From Butyrivibrio sp. MB2005 (GTDB lineage Bacteria; Bacillota; Clostridia; Lachnospirales; Lachnospiraceae), in the NCBI RefSeq assembly GCF_000424285.1, contig NZ_KE384159.1:93183-157182 (forward strand): a stretch of DNA of 64,000 nt, written 5' to 3'. Below the pieces are notes generated by a model. That model was not told where the DNA came from, made no database searches, and saw nothing but the letters and a program-made list of their open reading frames with translations. Positions 47,856-57,267 of the stretch are shown here, piece by piece. How positions within the stretch are numbered: the stretch's first letter is position 1; each line of letters begins with the position of its first letter. The position numbers and the translations under genes were made by a program.

Positions 47856-49556
47856 TCAGCCTTCAAATCCTGCATCATCGGAATCTTCAGATGGTACATC
47901 TTCGTAATATGTATCGGGATTATAAGAATCCTCATAGCTACTATCAAGTGTAGATGCATCGTCCCCGGAATCGTCAGAATCATAAGACTCATCACCTACA
48001 TCCTCTCCATAAAATGCATCTGAATTAACTATATCACTGTCACTACCTGACGCCTCGATATTAGTATCAGTTGTATTACTGTCTTCTGAACTCTCACCTT
48101 CTGACGAAGCGGCATTTTCTTCATCACTGTATCCGTCGTCGTCGCCAGAAGCTTCGCCGGCTGACGAATCACCGCCGCTATCATTGCTATCGCCTGCACC
48201 GGAATTCTCATCACCAGAGCCGCCACCTGACTCATCACCCGAAGCATCATAATAGGTATCGTCGTCATCATCAGATTCCTGCTCACGCTTATTGGAAATA
48301 TAATTTTCAATCTTATTTTTCCTGATCCTCAGATACTCTTCTTTGAAAAGTCTGTCATACTCTTCTTCAAAAAGCTCATCCTTCTTCTCATCTCTTAGTT
48401 CCGAAAGCTTCTCATCAACCAGCTCTTCAAGGGCTGCTGCCTTAAGCTCTGCAAGCTTCTCATCTCTGAGAGTATCAATCTTGGCATCACGAAGAGACTT
48501 GCGCTCTGCTTCCTCCTGGGCTTTTTTAGCATTAACAGCATCCCAGTCTGTGAGGATGGATTCGGCATCCCAGGTGATTTTTATCTTAGGGAACACTTTT
48601 AACCTTGACCAGTCACCGTCACCATTACATTTTCCAACAAGCCCAAATGTATATGTATCAAATGCGATATTCTCAGCTTCTTCGGTTAAACTATAATCAA
48701 AAGTTCCTTTTTCATCATTCCACTTATATGCGTATGCATTTTCAGGCGCCGCATCCAGTTCCACTTCCACTCTTGCTTCCAAATCACTACCAATAGGAGT
48801 TTCATTCCCTTCGGAATCTATAAGCGCGAGATAGATATCGCAATCCTCACCTGTAAAGTTTTCAGTTTCCTCAAAAGTCAACTCTTTTACATTACTAACT
48901 CTAGCCACAAGTTCAAACTTTGCAGGAACATTTCCCATGTTCATGACAGTGAACATGTCACTCTTTGAAGAAAAATCATATTCTCCTTCCGTATTTCTGA
49001 AAAGAAGGGTTGCATCCTTCTCAACCTTGCCACCGCCGTACCTGATCGCATCCGTTTCATATATGAGCATCTGCGGATCGATTATATAATCAAACGCAGC
49101 GTCATTTTCTATTATCGGATACCTGATATTGGTAACATCTATTGGGTGAGGATCAATCTCCAGCTTCGATGTCCTGACATCTTCGCCGCTTTCCTCAGCT
49201 TCCTCAGCTTCACGCCTGTCAAGCTCATCCTCAAGATCCTCGTCACTTATCTGTGACAGAAGTTCCTCTTCATCTATCTGAGATTCAAGAGCATCCATAT
49301 CAATCTCATCACTAAGCTCATCGTCATCTATCCGAGAATATAGCTCATCTATATCGATCTCGCTTCTAATCTCATCTTCATCGACTTCATCGAGCGCCTC
49401 GTCTTCTATCTCGTCGAGCTCTGAATCACTTAATTCATCGATACCATCAATGTAATCGTCACCTTCTTCATACGCACAAAAAGCCACCAGTGGATTGCCC
49501 ACCAGTAGCGTAGTTACGCTGAGTGCAATTATTGATTTGAAAAAATGCTTCTTCAT
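47856..49556 (-). CDS. Secreted, highly acidic repeat protein
   Basis: 566 residues from MKKHFFKSII; GGAGG lies 8 nt before the ATG. A signal peptide (about 1-28, ending VAFCA) is followed by a nine-residue acidic repeat of the form DELxSxIDx (about 40-115). A central beta-rich domain includes FDYIIDPQMLIYET, FTVMNMGNVPAKFELVA and YLALID. Then come a Lys/Glu-rich coiled coil (about 345-425) and a long Ser/Asp/Gly/Glu tail. No LPXTG or other anchor is visible. Probably an extracellular or wall-associated Ca-binding or structural protein; function unknown. Confidence 0.75.
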   Translation of the reverse strand: MKKHFFKSIIALSVTTLLVGNPLVAFCAYEEGDDYIDGIDELSDSELDEIEDEALDEVDEDEIRSEIDIDELYSRIDDDELSDEIDMDALESQIDEEELLSQISDEDLEDELDRREAEEAEESGEDVRTSKLEIDPHPIDVTNIRYPIIENDAAFDYIIDPQMLIYETDAIRYGGGKVEKDATLLFRNTEGEYDFSSKSDMFTVMNMGNVPAKFELVARVSNVKELTFEETENFTGEDCDIYLALIDSEGNETPIGSDLEARVEVELDAAPENAYAYKWNDEKGTFDYSLTEEAENIAFDTYTFGLVGKCNGDGDWSRLKVFPKIKITWDAESILTDWDAVNAKKAQEEAERKSLRDAKIDTLRDEKLAELKAAALEELVDEKLSELRDEKKDELFEEEYDRLFKEEYLRIRKNKIENYISNKREQESDDDDDTYYDASGDESGGGSGDENSGAGDSNDSGGDSSAGEASGDDDGYSDEENAASSEGESSEDSNTTDTNIEASGSDSDIVNSDAFYGEDVGDESYDSDDSGDDASTLDSSYEDSYNPDTYYEDVPSEDSDDAGFEG

Positions 49557-49668
49557 AACGGCCACCTCCAACATCCATGTTCTGCCGATACTACATATAT
49601 TATATCGGAGAAGCAGCCTATAAAGTTTAACATTTGTCTTATAAATCTATTAAAAGACAATTAAAACA

Positions 49669-50718
49669 CTATCGTCCCAAAATTGATTTATATGGTATAT
49701 CTGCGTCATATATAACTGTCCCGTGAGTCACTACTCTCCTCTCCGGAGGCGGAAACTCCATATAATTACCGTAGATATTACTAAGAATATGGTCATATCC
49801 AGAAGGGACAGGCATTTTGAAGCCTTCAAAATCCATATAAATCACATTATCAAAATCTGCCGCCCTATATATATCATGACGATAATTGAGGGTCCTGTTA
49901 TAGCAGGTCCATACATATTCTGACTTTGGATGGCCTTTTACCAAATCCACCATCTTTTGGTAATTTTCATAAGGATCATGCTTATCTACATTGCCAAGAT
50001 GATTGATAATCCTCTCCTTATCTCTGGTTGTCAGGTCAGGATTGGACAATCTCATATACATGGCATTTTTCATCAAAAGCTCATGCACCTCATTGCTTAT
50101 CTCTTCTGCATTCTCCGGAAGATTATCCAGAACTGCCACTGCCAGGTGAATGCCATGATTATACCCCTGGTACATAAACGGTTTGTCAATCCAGGAAGTA
50201 TTTGTATTCCTTATTCTGGTATCGGAAATGAAAAAAGTGGGTTCTGTATAAACATTCTGCAAAAAATATGGGTGCTGAAATTCATCTGAAAGCTTAATAA
50301 ATCTGTCGTAGTCCTCTTTGAACATAACAGTATCAATATCATCATCCCAAGGGATAAAGCCTTTATGCCTCACGGCCCCAAGGAGTGTTCCGTAAGCAAG
50401 AAAATATCTGATGCCATGTTTTCTGCATACATCATCAAATTTTAGAAGCAGATCAAGACTTATTAGCCAGAGTTTCTTTCTCTTTGCATCAACCAGGAAG
50501 CCATTCCTCGTCTCCACATCAAGAAAACTCTCGCTTATACGCCCCTCTTTTAGTATTCTTTCGCATTCTGTTTCAACAGGCTTAACAAAATTATTGCGAT
50601 CTATATTGATAGACTCAAGATCGTCTCTGGTATATCCACGAATTCGCTTTCTTATTTTCTCTACTTCCTGATCCAGTAATTCTTCAGTTATCCCATTTGG
50701 GGAGTTTTGAATTTCCAT
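49669..50718 (-). CDS. LicD-family phosphotransferase
   Basis: 349 residues. The LicD core is visible: YFLAYGTLLGAVRHKGFIPWDDDIDTVMFKEDYDRF (YGTLLGAxRH and the metal-binding PWDDDxD). LicD enzymes transfer phosphocholine or a related phospho-alcohol from a CDP-activated donor to a surface glycan. The start at 50718 has GAGGAT upstream and overlaps the end of the preceding gene by 35 bp, so the two are coupled. Unlike its neighbour it lacks the Rossmann-like module. Probably the last gene of the polysaccharide operon; no clear terminator follows. Confidence 0.85.
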   Translation of the reverse strand: MEIQNSPNGITEELLDQEVEKIRKRIRGYTRDDLESINIDRNNFVKPVETECERILKEGRISESFLDVETRNGFLVDAKRKKLWLISLDLLLKFDDVCRKHGIRYFLAYGTLLGAVRHKGFIPWDDDIDTVMFKEDYDRFIKLSDEFQHPYFLQNVYTEPTFFISDTRIRNTNTSWIDKPFMYQGYNHGIHLAVAVLDNLPENAEEISNEVHELLMKNAMYMRLSNPDLTTRDKERIINHLGNVDKHDPYENYQKMVDLVKGHPKSEYVWTCYNRTLNYRHDIYRAADFDNVIYMDFEGFKMPVPSGYDHILSNIYGNYMEFPPPERRVVTHGTVIYDADIPYKSILGR

Positions 50719-51694
50719 CACTTGTATCCTCACGGCGTATCACTTTATTGCCAACCTTATCATCATAGTAACGATCAAGATATACATAATAATCGTCTAT
50801 GCCCATTTTTTCGAGCTGCCTGCCTATTTCCTGATGCCAGATGCTCACTACAATTAGCCTGCTGTTATCGTCCAAAAGTTCAGGAATCTTAGACGGATCC
50901 TGAATCTCGACATCATACATCTTTTTCCCCCATTTACCTGGGTCATTATCAAAAGCGCAAACAACCTGCCTTCGAAGGCCAAACCTCTCAAGCCAGATTC
51001 TTAGACTGTCAGCTGCACCAAAAAGGAAAATCTTTTTTCCTTCAATACCTTCCAACATCCCCGTATAGCGTTTGTAGTAGTACTCATGACCATGTTCTGT
51101 ATCAAAAAACCAAAATACCGGTCTTGGAGCCATGGCGCCATTTGGCCAGTCCCAGTCGCCATAGGCTTCCTTAAGCACTTTCCTTGGGTTTGCAGGAACT
51201 CTTAATGTAAGATTCTCGAATTGCATCTCTCCTGCAGGCTCAAGCCACTCTTTCATATAAACAGCACTGTGCTTAGGCCCCATAATGGTTGAAGTAAAAC
51301 AACAGTCTGTCCCCGGAATATCCGCAAGGGGAATAATATCAATAGGTATACCCTGATGCCCTCCGTTTTTCAGACAGATCAAAAAAGGTGCTCTGAATGC
51401 TGTGGTTCCATTTTTCCTTAGCTTAGTCAGCCTTAGAAGTCCCTCATCAAGAGGCGTCTGAAGGAAAAAGCCATCCCCAAACCATTCTTTATGTGTGCAT
51501 AGTTTGTTATAGTCAGCAACAGGCATTGCGACATCCACGTCATCATCCCATGGTAAATATCCCTCGTGCCTTACGCACCCTAGAAGTGTTCCAAAAAATG
51601 CATACCACTTAAGGTCATGTTCCTCGCACACCCTTTTAAACTCATTAAGAAGTTCAAGCTGTACTTCCCTAAGTTTTGAAACATTGTCGTACAT
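50684..51694 (-). CDS. LicD-family phosphotransferase with C-terminal Rossmann-like module
   Basis: 336 residues. LicD domain at 1-215 with AFFGTLLGCVRHEGYLPWDDDVDVAM. From about 220 a Rossmann-like module follows: IFLFGAADS, then CAFDNDPGKWG, DVEIQDPSKIPEL, and IVVSIWHQEIGRQLEKMG. The same module recurs in seven other proteins of the cluster. Start at 51694 has GAGGGGG 6 nt upstream. Two different LicD proteins side by side suggest two acceptor positions or two donors. The role of the module is not known. Confidence 0.85.
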   Translation of the reverse strand: MYDNVSKLREVQLELLNEFKRVCEEHDLKWYAFFGTLLGCVRHEGYLPWDDDVDVAMPVADYNKLCTHKEWFGDGFFLQTPLDEGLLRLTKLRKNGTTAFRAPFLICLKNGGHQGIPIDIIPLADIPGTDCCFTSTIMGPKHSAVYMKEWLEPAGEMQFENLTLRVPANPRKVLKEAYGDWDWPNGAMAPRPVFWFFDTEHGHEYYYKRYTGMLEGIEGKKIFLFGAADSLRIWLERFGLRRQVVCAFDNDPGKWGKKMYDVEIQDPSKIPELLDDNSRLIVVSIWHQEIGRQLEKMGIDDYYVYLDRYYDDKVGNKVIRREDTSDGNSKLPKWDN

Positions 51695-51724
51695 TATTAT
51701 CCCCCTCAAAATATATTGTTCAGT

Positions 51725-52708
51725 CTACACCCAATAGGCTCTGCTATTCTCGATTATCCTGTCAGCACCCGCGCCGAAACGAGTCAGGTAAATAATCTTT
51801 TTCTGTGAATCTATCTGCATTATATCGAAACTCTCCTGAGTTCTGTCTCCCAGTCTCCTCTCAGGTACGACCGCACCTTCAGGTTTATGCTCCAGAAAAT
51901 ACTCACACTTTGCACAGTTGACAGATATAACAGGAAACTGTCCATTATGTAGATCATTAAATAATAAGTCGCAGTGATTATGTCCATTAAAATAAGCCAT
52001 TATTCTATCCGCATGCTTATTTAGCACTTCCATCAATTGATGCCTGTTTCTTATATCCTTTGCCCAGGCCTGAAGTCTCACAAGCGGTGGCACATGAGAA
52101 AACACTACTGCCAAATACCCAGCTGGTGTACTTCTCAAAGAATCATCCAACCATTTAATACAATCCTCTGAAAAGCCATACCTCACCGCATCTTTCGGAT
52201 CAAATGAATCTATAAAAACCAGTCTCAGTTTTTGCTTCTCATAATCAACAAAATAGCGTGGTTTCTCTGGATATGTAACGTCAGGATTCTTCCTGAAATA
52301 GTTATAATCATGATTCCCTGGCACGACATATACAGGCTTTCCAAGAGCCTCCATATCCTTTAAGCATCCATGCTCAATCTCTTTTGTCTTCGCAAGAGGC
52401 AGTAAGCCATCGGAAAGATCACCCAAATGGATTACTCCATCTAAGTTAATCTTCTTTTCCAACGCTTTAAGACTAAGTACTGTATCATCCCAGGTCCCGT
52501 TAGTGACATAGTGAGAATCTGACAGCAGGACAAATGTCAGCAAATTACCCCGTGATGCAATAGAACTCACCCTTTCAGAAACTGCAATTGTTTCATCCTC
52601 AATCCATGATGGCTCAGTGTCTGATTCACGCCATGGTTCCCACACTGAATCAGGTGCATAGTCGTAGGTATATATCCATTTGTAGTTTTTATCAGTTAAT
52701 AGATTCAA
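51725..52708 (-). CDS. Calcineurin-like metallophosphoesterase
   Basis: 327 residues, no signal peptide. All metal-ligand motifs are present: SDSHYV, GDLSDG, GNHDYN, SHVPP and GHNH. It starts at a TTG that overlaps the stop of the 1094-residue gene in a TTGA junction, with GAAGGGA 8 nt upstream. It is embedded between LicD and cytidylyltransferase genes, so it may hydrolyse a phospho- or CDP-linked intermediate or remove phospho-groups; the substrate is unknown. Confidence 0.85.
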   Translation of the reverse strand: MNLLTDKNYKWIYTYDYAPDSVWEPWRESDTEPSWIEDETIAVSERVSSIASRGNLLTFVLLSDSHYVTNGTWDDTVLSLKALEKKINLDGVIHLGDLSDGLLPLAKTKEIEHGCLKDMEALGKPVYVVPGNHDYNYFRKNPDVTYPEKPRYFVDYEKQKLRLVFIDSFDPKDAVRYGFSEDCIKWLDDSLRSTPAGYLAVVFSHVPPLVRLQAWAKDIRNRHQLMEVLNKHADRIMAYFNGHNHCDLLFNDLHNGQFPVISVNCAKCEYFLEHKPEGAVVPERRLGDRTQESFDIMQIDSQKKIIYLTRFGAGADRIIENSRAYWV

Positions 52709-55700
52709 TCCGCAAGTCCCTTCTCAATTAACGCCTTTATTGCCGTTGAGCTTGTACTCTTGGTATATGGGAGGAATACAAGATCTGCACCATGCTCTCG
52801 CAAGTATTCCTGCCTTTCAAGCCAGGTCGGGTTAAATACATAGTCACTGCCGGAAAACTGCACATCAAAATGGTACATGGCAAACGCTTCTTTTGTGTCA
52901 TTTAAATCAACCGGTATCTCGACAGCCTCATCCACATATCTGCAGGAACGAACCATCTCTATACGTTCTTCAAAAGGAACAAAAGTCTGTACTTTCTTAT
53001 GCTTTTTTGCTCCTTCATCTGACACAACTCCTACTATCAGATAATCACACAATTCCTTTGCACGCTTGAACATATTCAGATGTCCAACATGAAAAAGATC
53101 AAATACTCCTGATATGTAACCAACATGATATTTCTTTTGGTCTGATGAATCCAGTGTTTTTAAATCATCCGTAATAGGATGCCGTCTCTTGGGATAATTC
53201 TTTGCGGGATCGTATACGCTTATTTCTGCAACTCCCATTTCCTTTAGCTGCTTAATTACTGATACATTATTTTTAATACATATCAGAACCTTATATTCTC
53301 CGGGAGACAATTCCTTTAAGTATTCAGGAGAACGAATCTCAATCCCGTTTAGATTATCGCCCCACTTTTTCTCATTATTATCCACTATCCCATAAACCTT
53401 ATATTCTGAAGAATAAAGATCCATGAATCGTTTTGCATATCGTCCGGATCCAAAAAGAATAAGCTTCCTCGTATCGGCCTTATCAAAAATATCCACAAAG
53501 AGCTTGTAATAATCATCCGAAGAATAATTCATCCGCTGACGATTCGAATTAAGCACTGCATCATTTCTTCTAACTCTTCTGTAGTATTCTTTAAGTTCCT
53601 CATCATTTCTTAAATCTGATAGGAACCTCCACTCCATACTATGCCAATCATTGATACGCTCAAGTAGTTGATACCTCTCGTAAAGAGCATTCCTCGGCAA
53701 GATTTTCCGCGCACCTGATACTCCCGCATAAAAACTGGAAATCAGTCTTGCAATTATCACATTTGCAGGACAATTGTCCTGTCTAAACTCCTGGTCAAAT
53801 AAAACGAATTCACCATCAATATAGAAACTATTAAGCGGAACCATATCAAGATATCCGTGTTTTAGAATGGCTCCGACATCTTCCCCAAGATTTTCGCCCG
53901 TGACCTCAGATGACTTCAAGATCAATTCTCTGAACTGATCCATAGCTTTAAGAAATTCATCAATATTTTTTTCAAATAATTCCTTAAGATACGCCTGTCC
54001 TATAGGAGCATCCACAAAAGGCATGACAAGCCCCCGATCTGTCAATTTCATATCGACAACTCGTATTCCCTGTGCATTAAGATCATCTGCATATTTGACC
54101 ATATCCTCAAGGCGTTTTCTTCCTTCAGGATATGCATTTATCTTCTCCACATTTTTATCTTCATGGATAATTGTTAACATAGAATCAGGCGCATTCCTGA
54201 CCATTGAACTGGTAATCTGCAAAGCGTCCGAGAGCCGAACAGATTCATCAAAAGAAAACTCTACCAGATAGGCATTAGCCATCTGATGGAACATATCATT
54301 GTCTATAAGTGATTTATAAAGCGATTCTTCCTCGAGAAAAATGGTTTCCGGTGAGTTATATACTGCATGAATTCTTGCAGCAACATCCTCATTCGGATAA
54401 TAATTCTCTGCATACATTATGACAGGATTATTCAGGTCACTCAGCACTGAATAGAGCTTCACATTCTTTGTTCCTTCGGCATTAAGAAAACCAGTTATCT
54501 CTGCCTTATCATACATCCTTCCTCTAAAAGTATCAGATTCCGAAAAATAAGCTCTTCTGTAATTTTCTATGCCATCAAAATTCCTATCCGTGTAGGGATC
54601 TCTGTCACCACAAAAATAACGAATTCCCATTCTGTTATTCATACCAAACAGGCAGACCCCGTCGCTTTTAAGAATCCTCTTCAGACACTCCAATGCCATT
54701 AAAGGATTCTCTTCTTTTTCTAAAGCATTTATCCATACACAATAATCAAAGGAGTTCTCAAACTCATGCAAAAAATCATCTTCTAATACCTTAGATACAG
54801 GCGCAACAGTAACCGATAAGTTTCTTCCTACGGCATTTCCTTTCTCATCAAAAGACTTCCCTGCTTGTCCCTTAAGATACTCAGCTATGGCATCACTATC
54901 TCCGCCTACATATAGCACACTTGCATCAATCGCAAAATCATACCAGGCAATTATTCCTTTTTTAAGCTCTTTTAGAAATCTCTCGCTATTTGCCATAGCG
55001 TTTTCCTCTCCTAAAGTCTTTTTCCCTTCCCCTGTGGGGGAACCGTCACAATCATCAGAAATCATGAGCATAGCATTCCAGTAAAACTCGCCCATCAATT
55101 GCCTTTCAAAAGCATTCCTGGCACGAAGGAAACTTATCCTTTCCCGGAATATACGCGAAAACTCATCTTTGTCTTTCTCATTTACTCTGGAAAGATTCCC
55201 ATAATATGCCCTAAAAAGCCCATATGCATAAACCGTTTTATACTTTTCAAAACTATCCGGTGAATTACAGATTATCTTTTCCAGATAATCATATTCATCA
55301 CAAATACAGAACGATTTACTCTTATCAAAAACTGAGGACTTCGGATTATCCCGCCTGTTCATGTAATAAGCTTTATCATGGAACCAGGCCCTTTTCGCAT
55401 ATACATATGTTAAAAACCAAAATCCATTATCCTGGAATGATGCCCCCGGAGTCTCATTATGCCTAATGTCATTCTCACGTATAAATGATGTTTTATAAAT
55501 TCCGTTCCAGGTATTTATTACAAAGCCAAAACATTTCTTTTCATCCATGGGACAGACAAGCCTGCCATAATAGCCATCCCATGCTGCCTTATTTAGAGTT
55601 TTGCTAACTGCATCACCATCAGTCGTAAATCTATAGAAATCAGATTTGATGAAATCCAGTTTTTTCCCGGAAGCTATGGCATAGAGTTCCTCATACATAT

Positions 55701-55989
55701 TTTCCGAAACATAATCATCTGTTTCGACAATACCGATATATTCGCCCTTGGCTGCTGCCATGCCCAGGTTCATCTGATAGCCATAACTCTTCATATCAGA
55801 GAGAATAAGTCTGATTCTGGAATCAGAAGCTGCTTTATCTTTAATTATTTCCAGCGTACCATCTGTACTTCCCGCATCAACACAAATAATCTCAATGTCC
55901 TTAAGCGTCTGATTCATAACGCTTTCCAGACATTCAGTGATATACTTTCTCACATTCAATGAAGGAAGAATAACCGATACTTTACACAT
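52705..55989 (-). CDS. Multidomain GT2 / methyltransferase-like / kinase-like / Rossmann / cytidylyltransferase protein
   Basis: 1094 residues. GT2 domain at 1-230 (VSVILPSLNVRKYI, ETDDYV at 89-94). A degenerate methyltransferase-like domain lies at about 345-480. A protein-kinase/APH-like segment at about 585-740 has LVMPFVDAP and HGYLDMVPLNSFYIDGEF with FDQEF, parallel to the HGDxxxxN and DWE motifs of choline-type kinases. A Rossmann module lies at 843-925 (ILFGSGRYAKR, GIVDNNEKKWGDNLNG). A TagD-type cytidylyltransferase at 952-1094 has GVFDLFHVGHLNM and TSSTAIK. It probably makes a CDP-activated phospho-alcohol and a glycosidic bond. Domain boundaries are approximate; the kinase-like call is the least certain. 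Confidence 0.8.
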   Translation of the reverse strand: MCKVSVILPSLNVRKYITECLESVMNQTLKDIEIICVDAGSTDGTLEIIKDKAASDSRIRLILSDMKSYGYQMNLGMAAAKGEYIGIVETDDYVSENMYEELYAIASGKKLDFIKSDFYRFTTDGDAVSKTLNKAAWDGYYGRLVCPMDEKKCFGFVINTWNGIYKTSFIRENDIRHNETPGASFQDNGFWFLTYVYAKRAWFHDKAYYMNRRDNPKSSVFDKSKSFCICDEYDYLEKIICNSPDSFEKYKTVYAYGLFRAYYGNLSRVNEKDKDEFSRIFRERISFLRARNAFERQLMGEFYWNAMLMISDDCDGSPTGEGKKTLGEENAMANSERFLKELKKGIIAWYDFAIDASVLYVGGDSDAIAEYLKGQAGKSFDEKGNAVGRNLSVTVAPVSKVLEDDFLHEFENSFDYCVWINALEKEENPLMALECLKRILKSDGVCLFGMNNRMGIRYFCGDRDPYTDRNFDGIENYRRAYFSESDTFRGRMYDKAEITGFLNAEGTKNVKLYSVLSDLNNPVIMYAENYYPNEDVAARIHAVYNSPETIFLEEESLYKSLIDNDMFHQMANAYLVEFSFDESVRLSDALQITSSMVRNAPDSMLTIIHEDKNVEKINAYPEGRKRLEDMVKYADDLNAQGIRVVDMKLTDRGLVMPFVDAPIGQAYLKELFEKNIDEFLKAMDQFRELILKSSEVTGENLGEDVGAILKHGYLDMVPLNSFYIDGEFVLFDQEFRQDNCPANVIIARLISSFYAGVSGARKILPRNALYERYQLLERINDWHSMEWRFLSDLRNDEELKEYYRRVRRNDAVLNSNRQRMNYSSDDYYKLFVDIFDKADTRKLILFGSGRYAKRFMDLYSSEYKVYGIVDNNEKKWGDNLNGIEIRSPEYLKELSPGEYKVLICIKNNVSVIKQLKEMGVAEISVYDPAKNYPKRRHPITDDLKTLDSSDQKKYHVGYISGVFDLFHVGHLNMFKRAKELCDYLIVGVVSDEGAKKHKKVQTFVPFEERIEMVRSCRYVDEAVEIPVDLNDTKEAFAMYHFDVQFSGSDYVFNPTWLERQEYLREHGADLVFLPYTKSTSSTAIKALIEKGLAD

Positions 55990-56004
55990 TCAGTAAAGTC
56001 CTCT

Positions 56005-57234
56005 CTACAATAGTTCCTCAATGGATATTATTTTAGAATCACATACAGTTGCCAGTTCATTCCTGATCTCGTCAAAATGTCTACTTGATGCAACTATGAT
56101 GAGTTCCTCTCCAAGTCCTTTTTCATATTCACACCGGTACTCAGGGCAGAAATCATGTGCAAGCTTATCCATATTGCGATCAATAATGCTAATTAACTCG
56201 GCATCACATTTCCTGACAATTTTCTCAAGCTGCCGCCCATAGAGGCCATATCCATATATACTAACCTTTTGGATTTGCCTGGCTTTAAAATAATCATTCA
56301 ACTTATTCGGATCTATTCCGCTTTTAATCCAGCGCTTAAAAAAAGATAGGATGTCTTTCTGATTTTGTATTTCTTTATCCTTTTCCTCTATGATACCCGA
56401 AACAAATTCTGCAAAATCTTCAGGACTTAGTGCTGATGCCAGTTTTTTCATAGATTCATTGAGACTGTTTTCAAGCATAAGTCTGTCATAGACAGCTTGT
56501 ACTTTTGATTTCAAAAGGCCTTTTTTCTTGAGCAGCGTTTCATTGCTCCTTAGCATAATCAGATGCATATCAGTACGCTCTTTTTTTTCAAAGAGTGTTA
56601 TACTGTCACCTTGCAAATAATTGAACACCAGCACATCATCTACAAAGACCGGTCTGGTATCATTCATGCAAAGAGCTCTGAAGAAATAATCCCAATCTAC
56701 CAAAGCTTTCATTTCTTCATTAAATCTAAGGTCTTTAAAGAACTTCCTTTCCAGGCAGACACTGTTCATATCAATAACGTTGTCATATAGCATCCGCTTT
56801 ATCAGTTTCTCAGGATTGCTTAATTCATCTGCAGATACTTCCGGAATCACCACAGTAGTTCCATCCATCCGGTTAAGCTGCATCCTTCCGAATACAAAGT
56901 TACTTCCTGTTGATTTAGCTGTGCCTATCCTTCTTTCCAAAAAAGATTCATGCCAGTTATTATCCGAATCCAAGAAGCACAAAAACTCTCCATTTGCCAA
57001 CTCTAATCCCACATTACGAGCGTGACTGACACCACTATTTTTCTCAAGTTTATGATATTTAATACGTGAGTCTTCAATTTTACTTACTATTTCTTCAGTA
57101 TCATCCTTCGATCCATCATCAACAATAATCAGCTCAAAGCAATCATAAGTCTGAGACAGCACGCTCCTGATAGCATCAAGTATTATATATCCCCTATTGT
57201 ATGTTGGCATGATTACAGATACTTTAGCTTCCAT
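56005..57234 (-). CDS. GT2 glycosyltransferase with C-terminal Rossmann-like module
   Basis: 409 residues. GT2 domain with VSVIMPTYNRGYIILDAI, IVDDGSKDDTEEIV and metal-binding FLDSDNNW (about 1-220). A helical linker leads to the module at 324-409: VSIYGYGLYGRQLEKI, SIIDRNMDKL, LIIVASSRHFDEIRNEL. The residues just before it (PNKLNDYFKARQIQK) resemble those before the module in the two small proteins of this cluster. It lies 15 bp upstream of the 1094-residue gene. Acceptor and donor sugars are unknown. Confidence 0.85.
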   Translation of the reverse strand: MEAKVSVIMPTYNRGYIILDAIRSVLSQTYDCFELIIVDDGSKDDTEEIVSKIEDSRIKYHKLEKNSGVSHARNVGLELANGEFLCFLDSDNNWHESFLERRIGTAKSTGSNFVFGRMQLNRMDGTTVVIPEVSADELSNPEKLIKRMLYDNVIDMNSVCLERKFFKDLRFNEEMKALVDWDYFFRALCMNDTRPVFVDDVLVFNYLQGDSITLFEKKERTDMHLIMLRSNETLLKKKGLLKSKVQAVYDRLMLENSLNESMKKLASALSPEDFAEFVSGIIEEKDKEIQNQKDILSFFKRWIKSGIDPNKLNDYFKARQIQKVSIYGYGLYGRQLEKIVRKCDAELISIIDRNMDKLAHDFCPEYRCEYEKGLGEELIIVASSRHFDEIRNELATVCDSKIISIEELL

Positions 57235-57267
57235 CCGCCTATCCCCATGCGCCAGGGCTCTGCCTAA

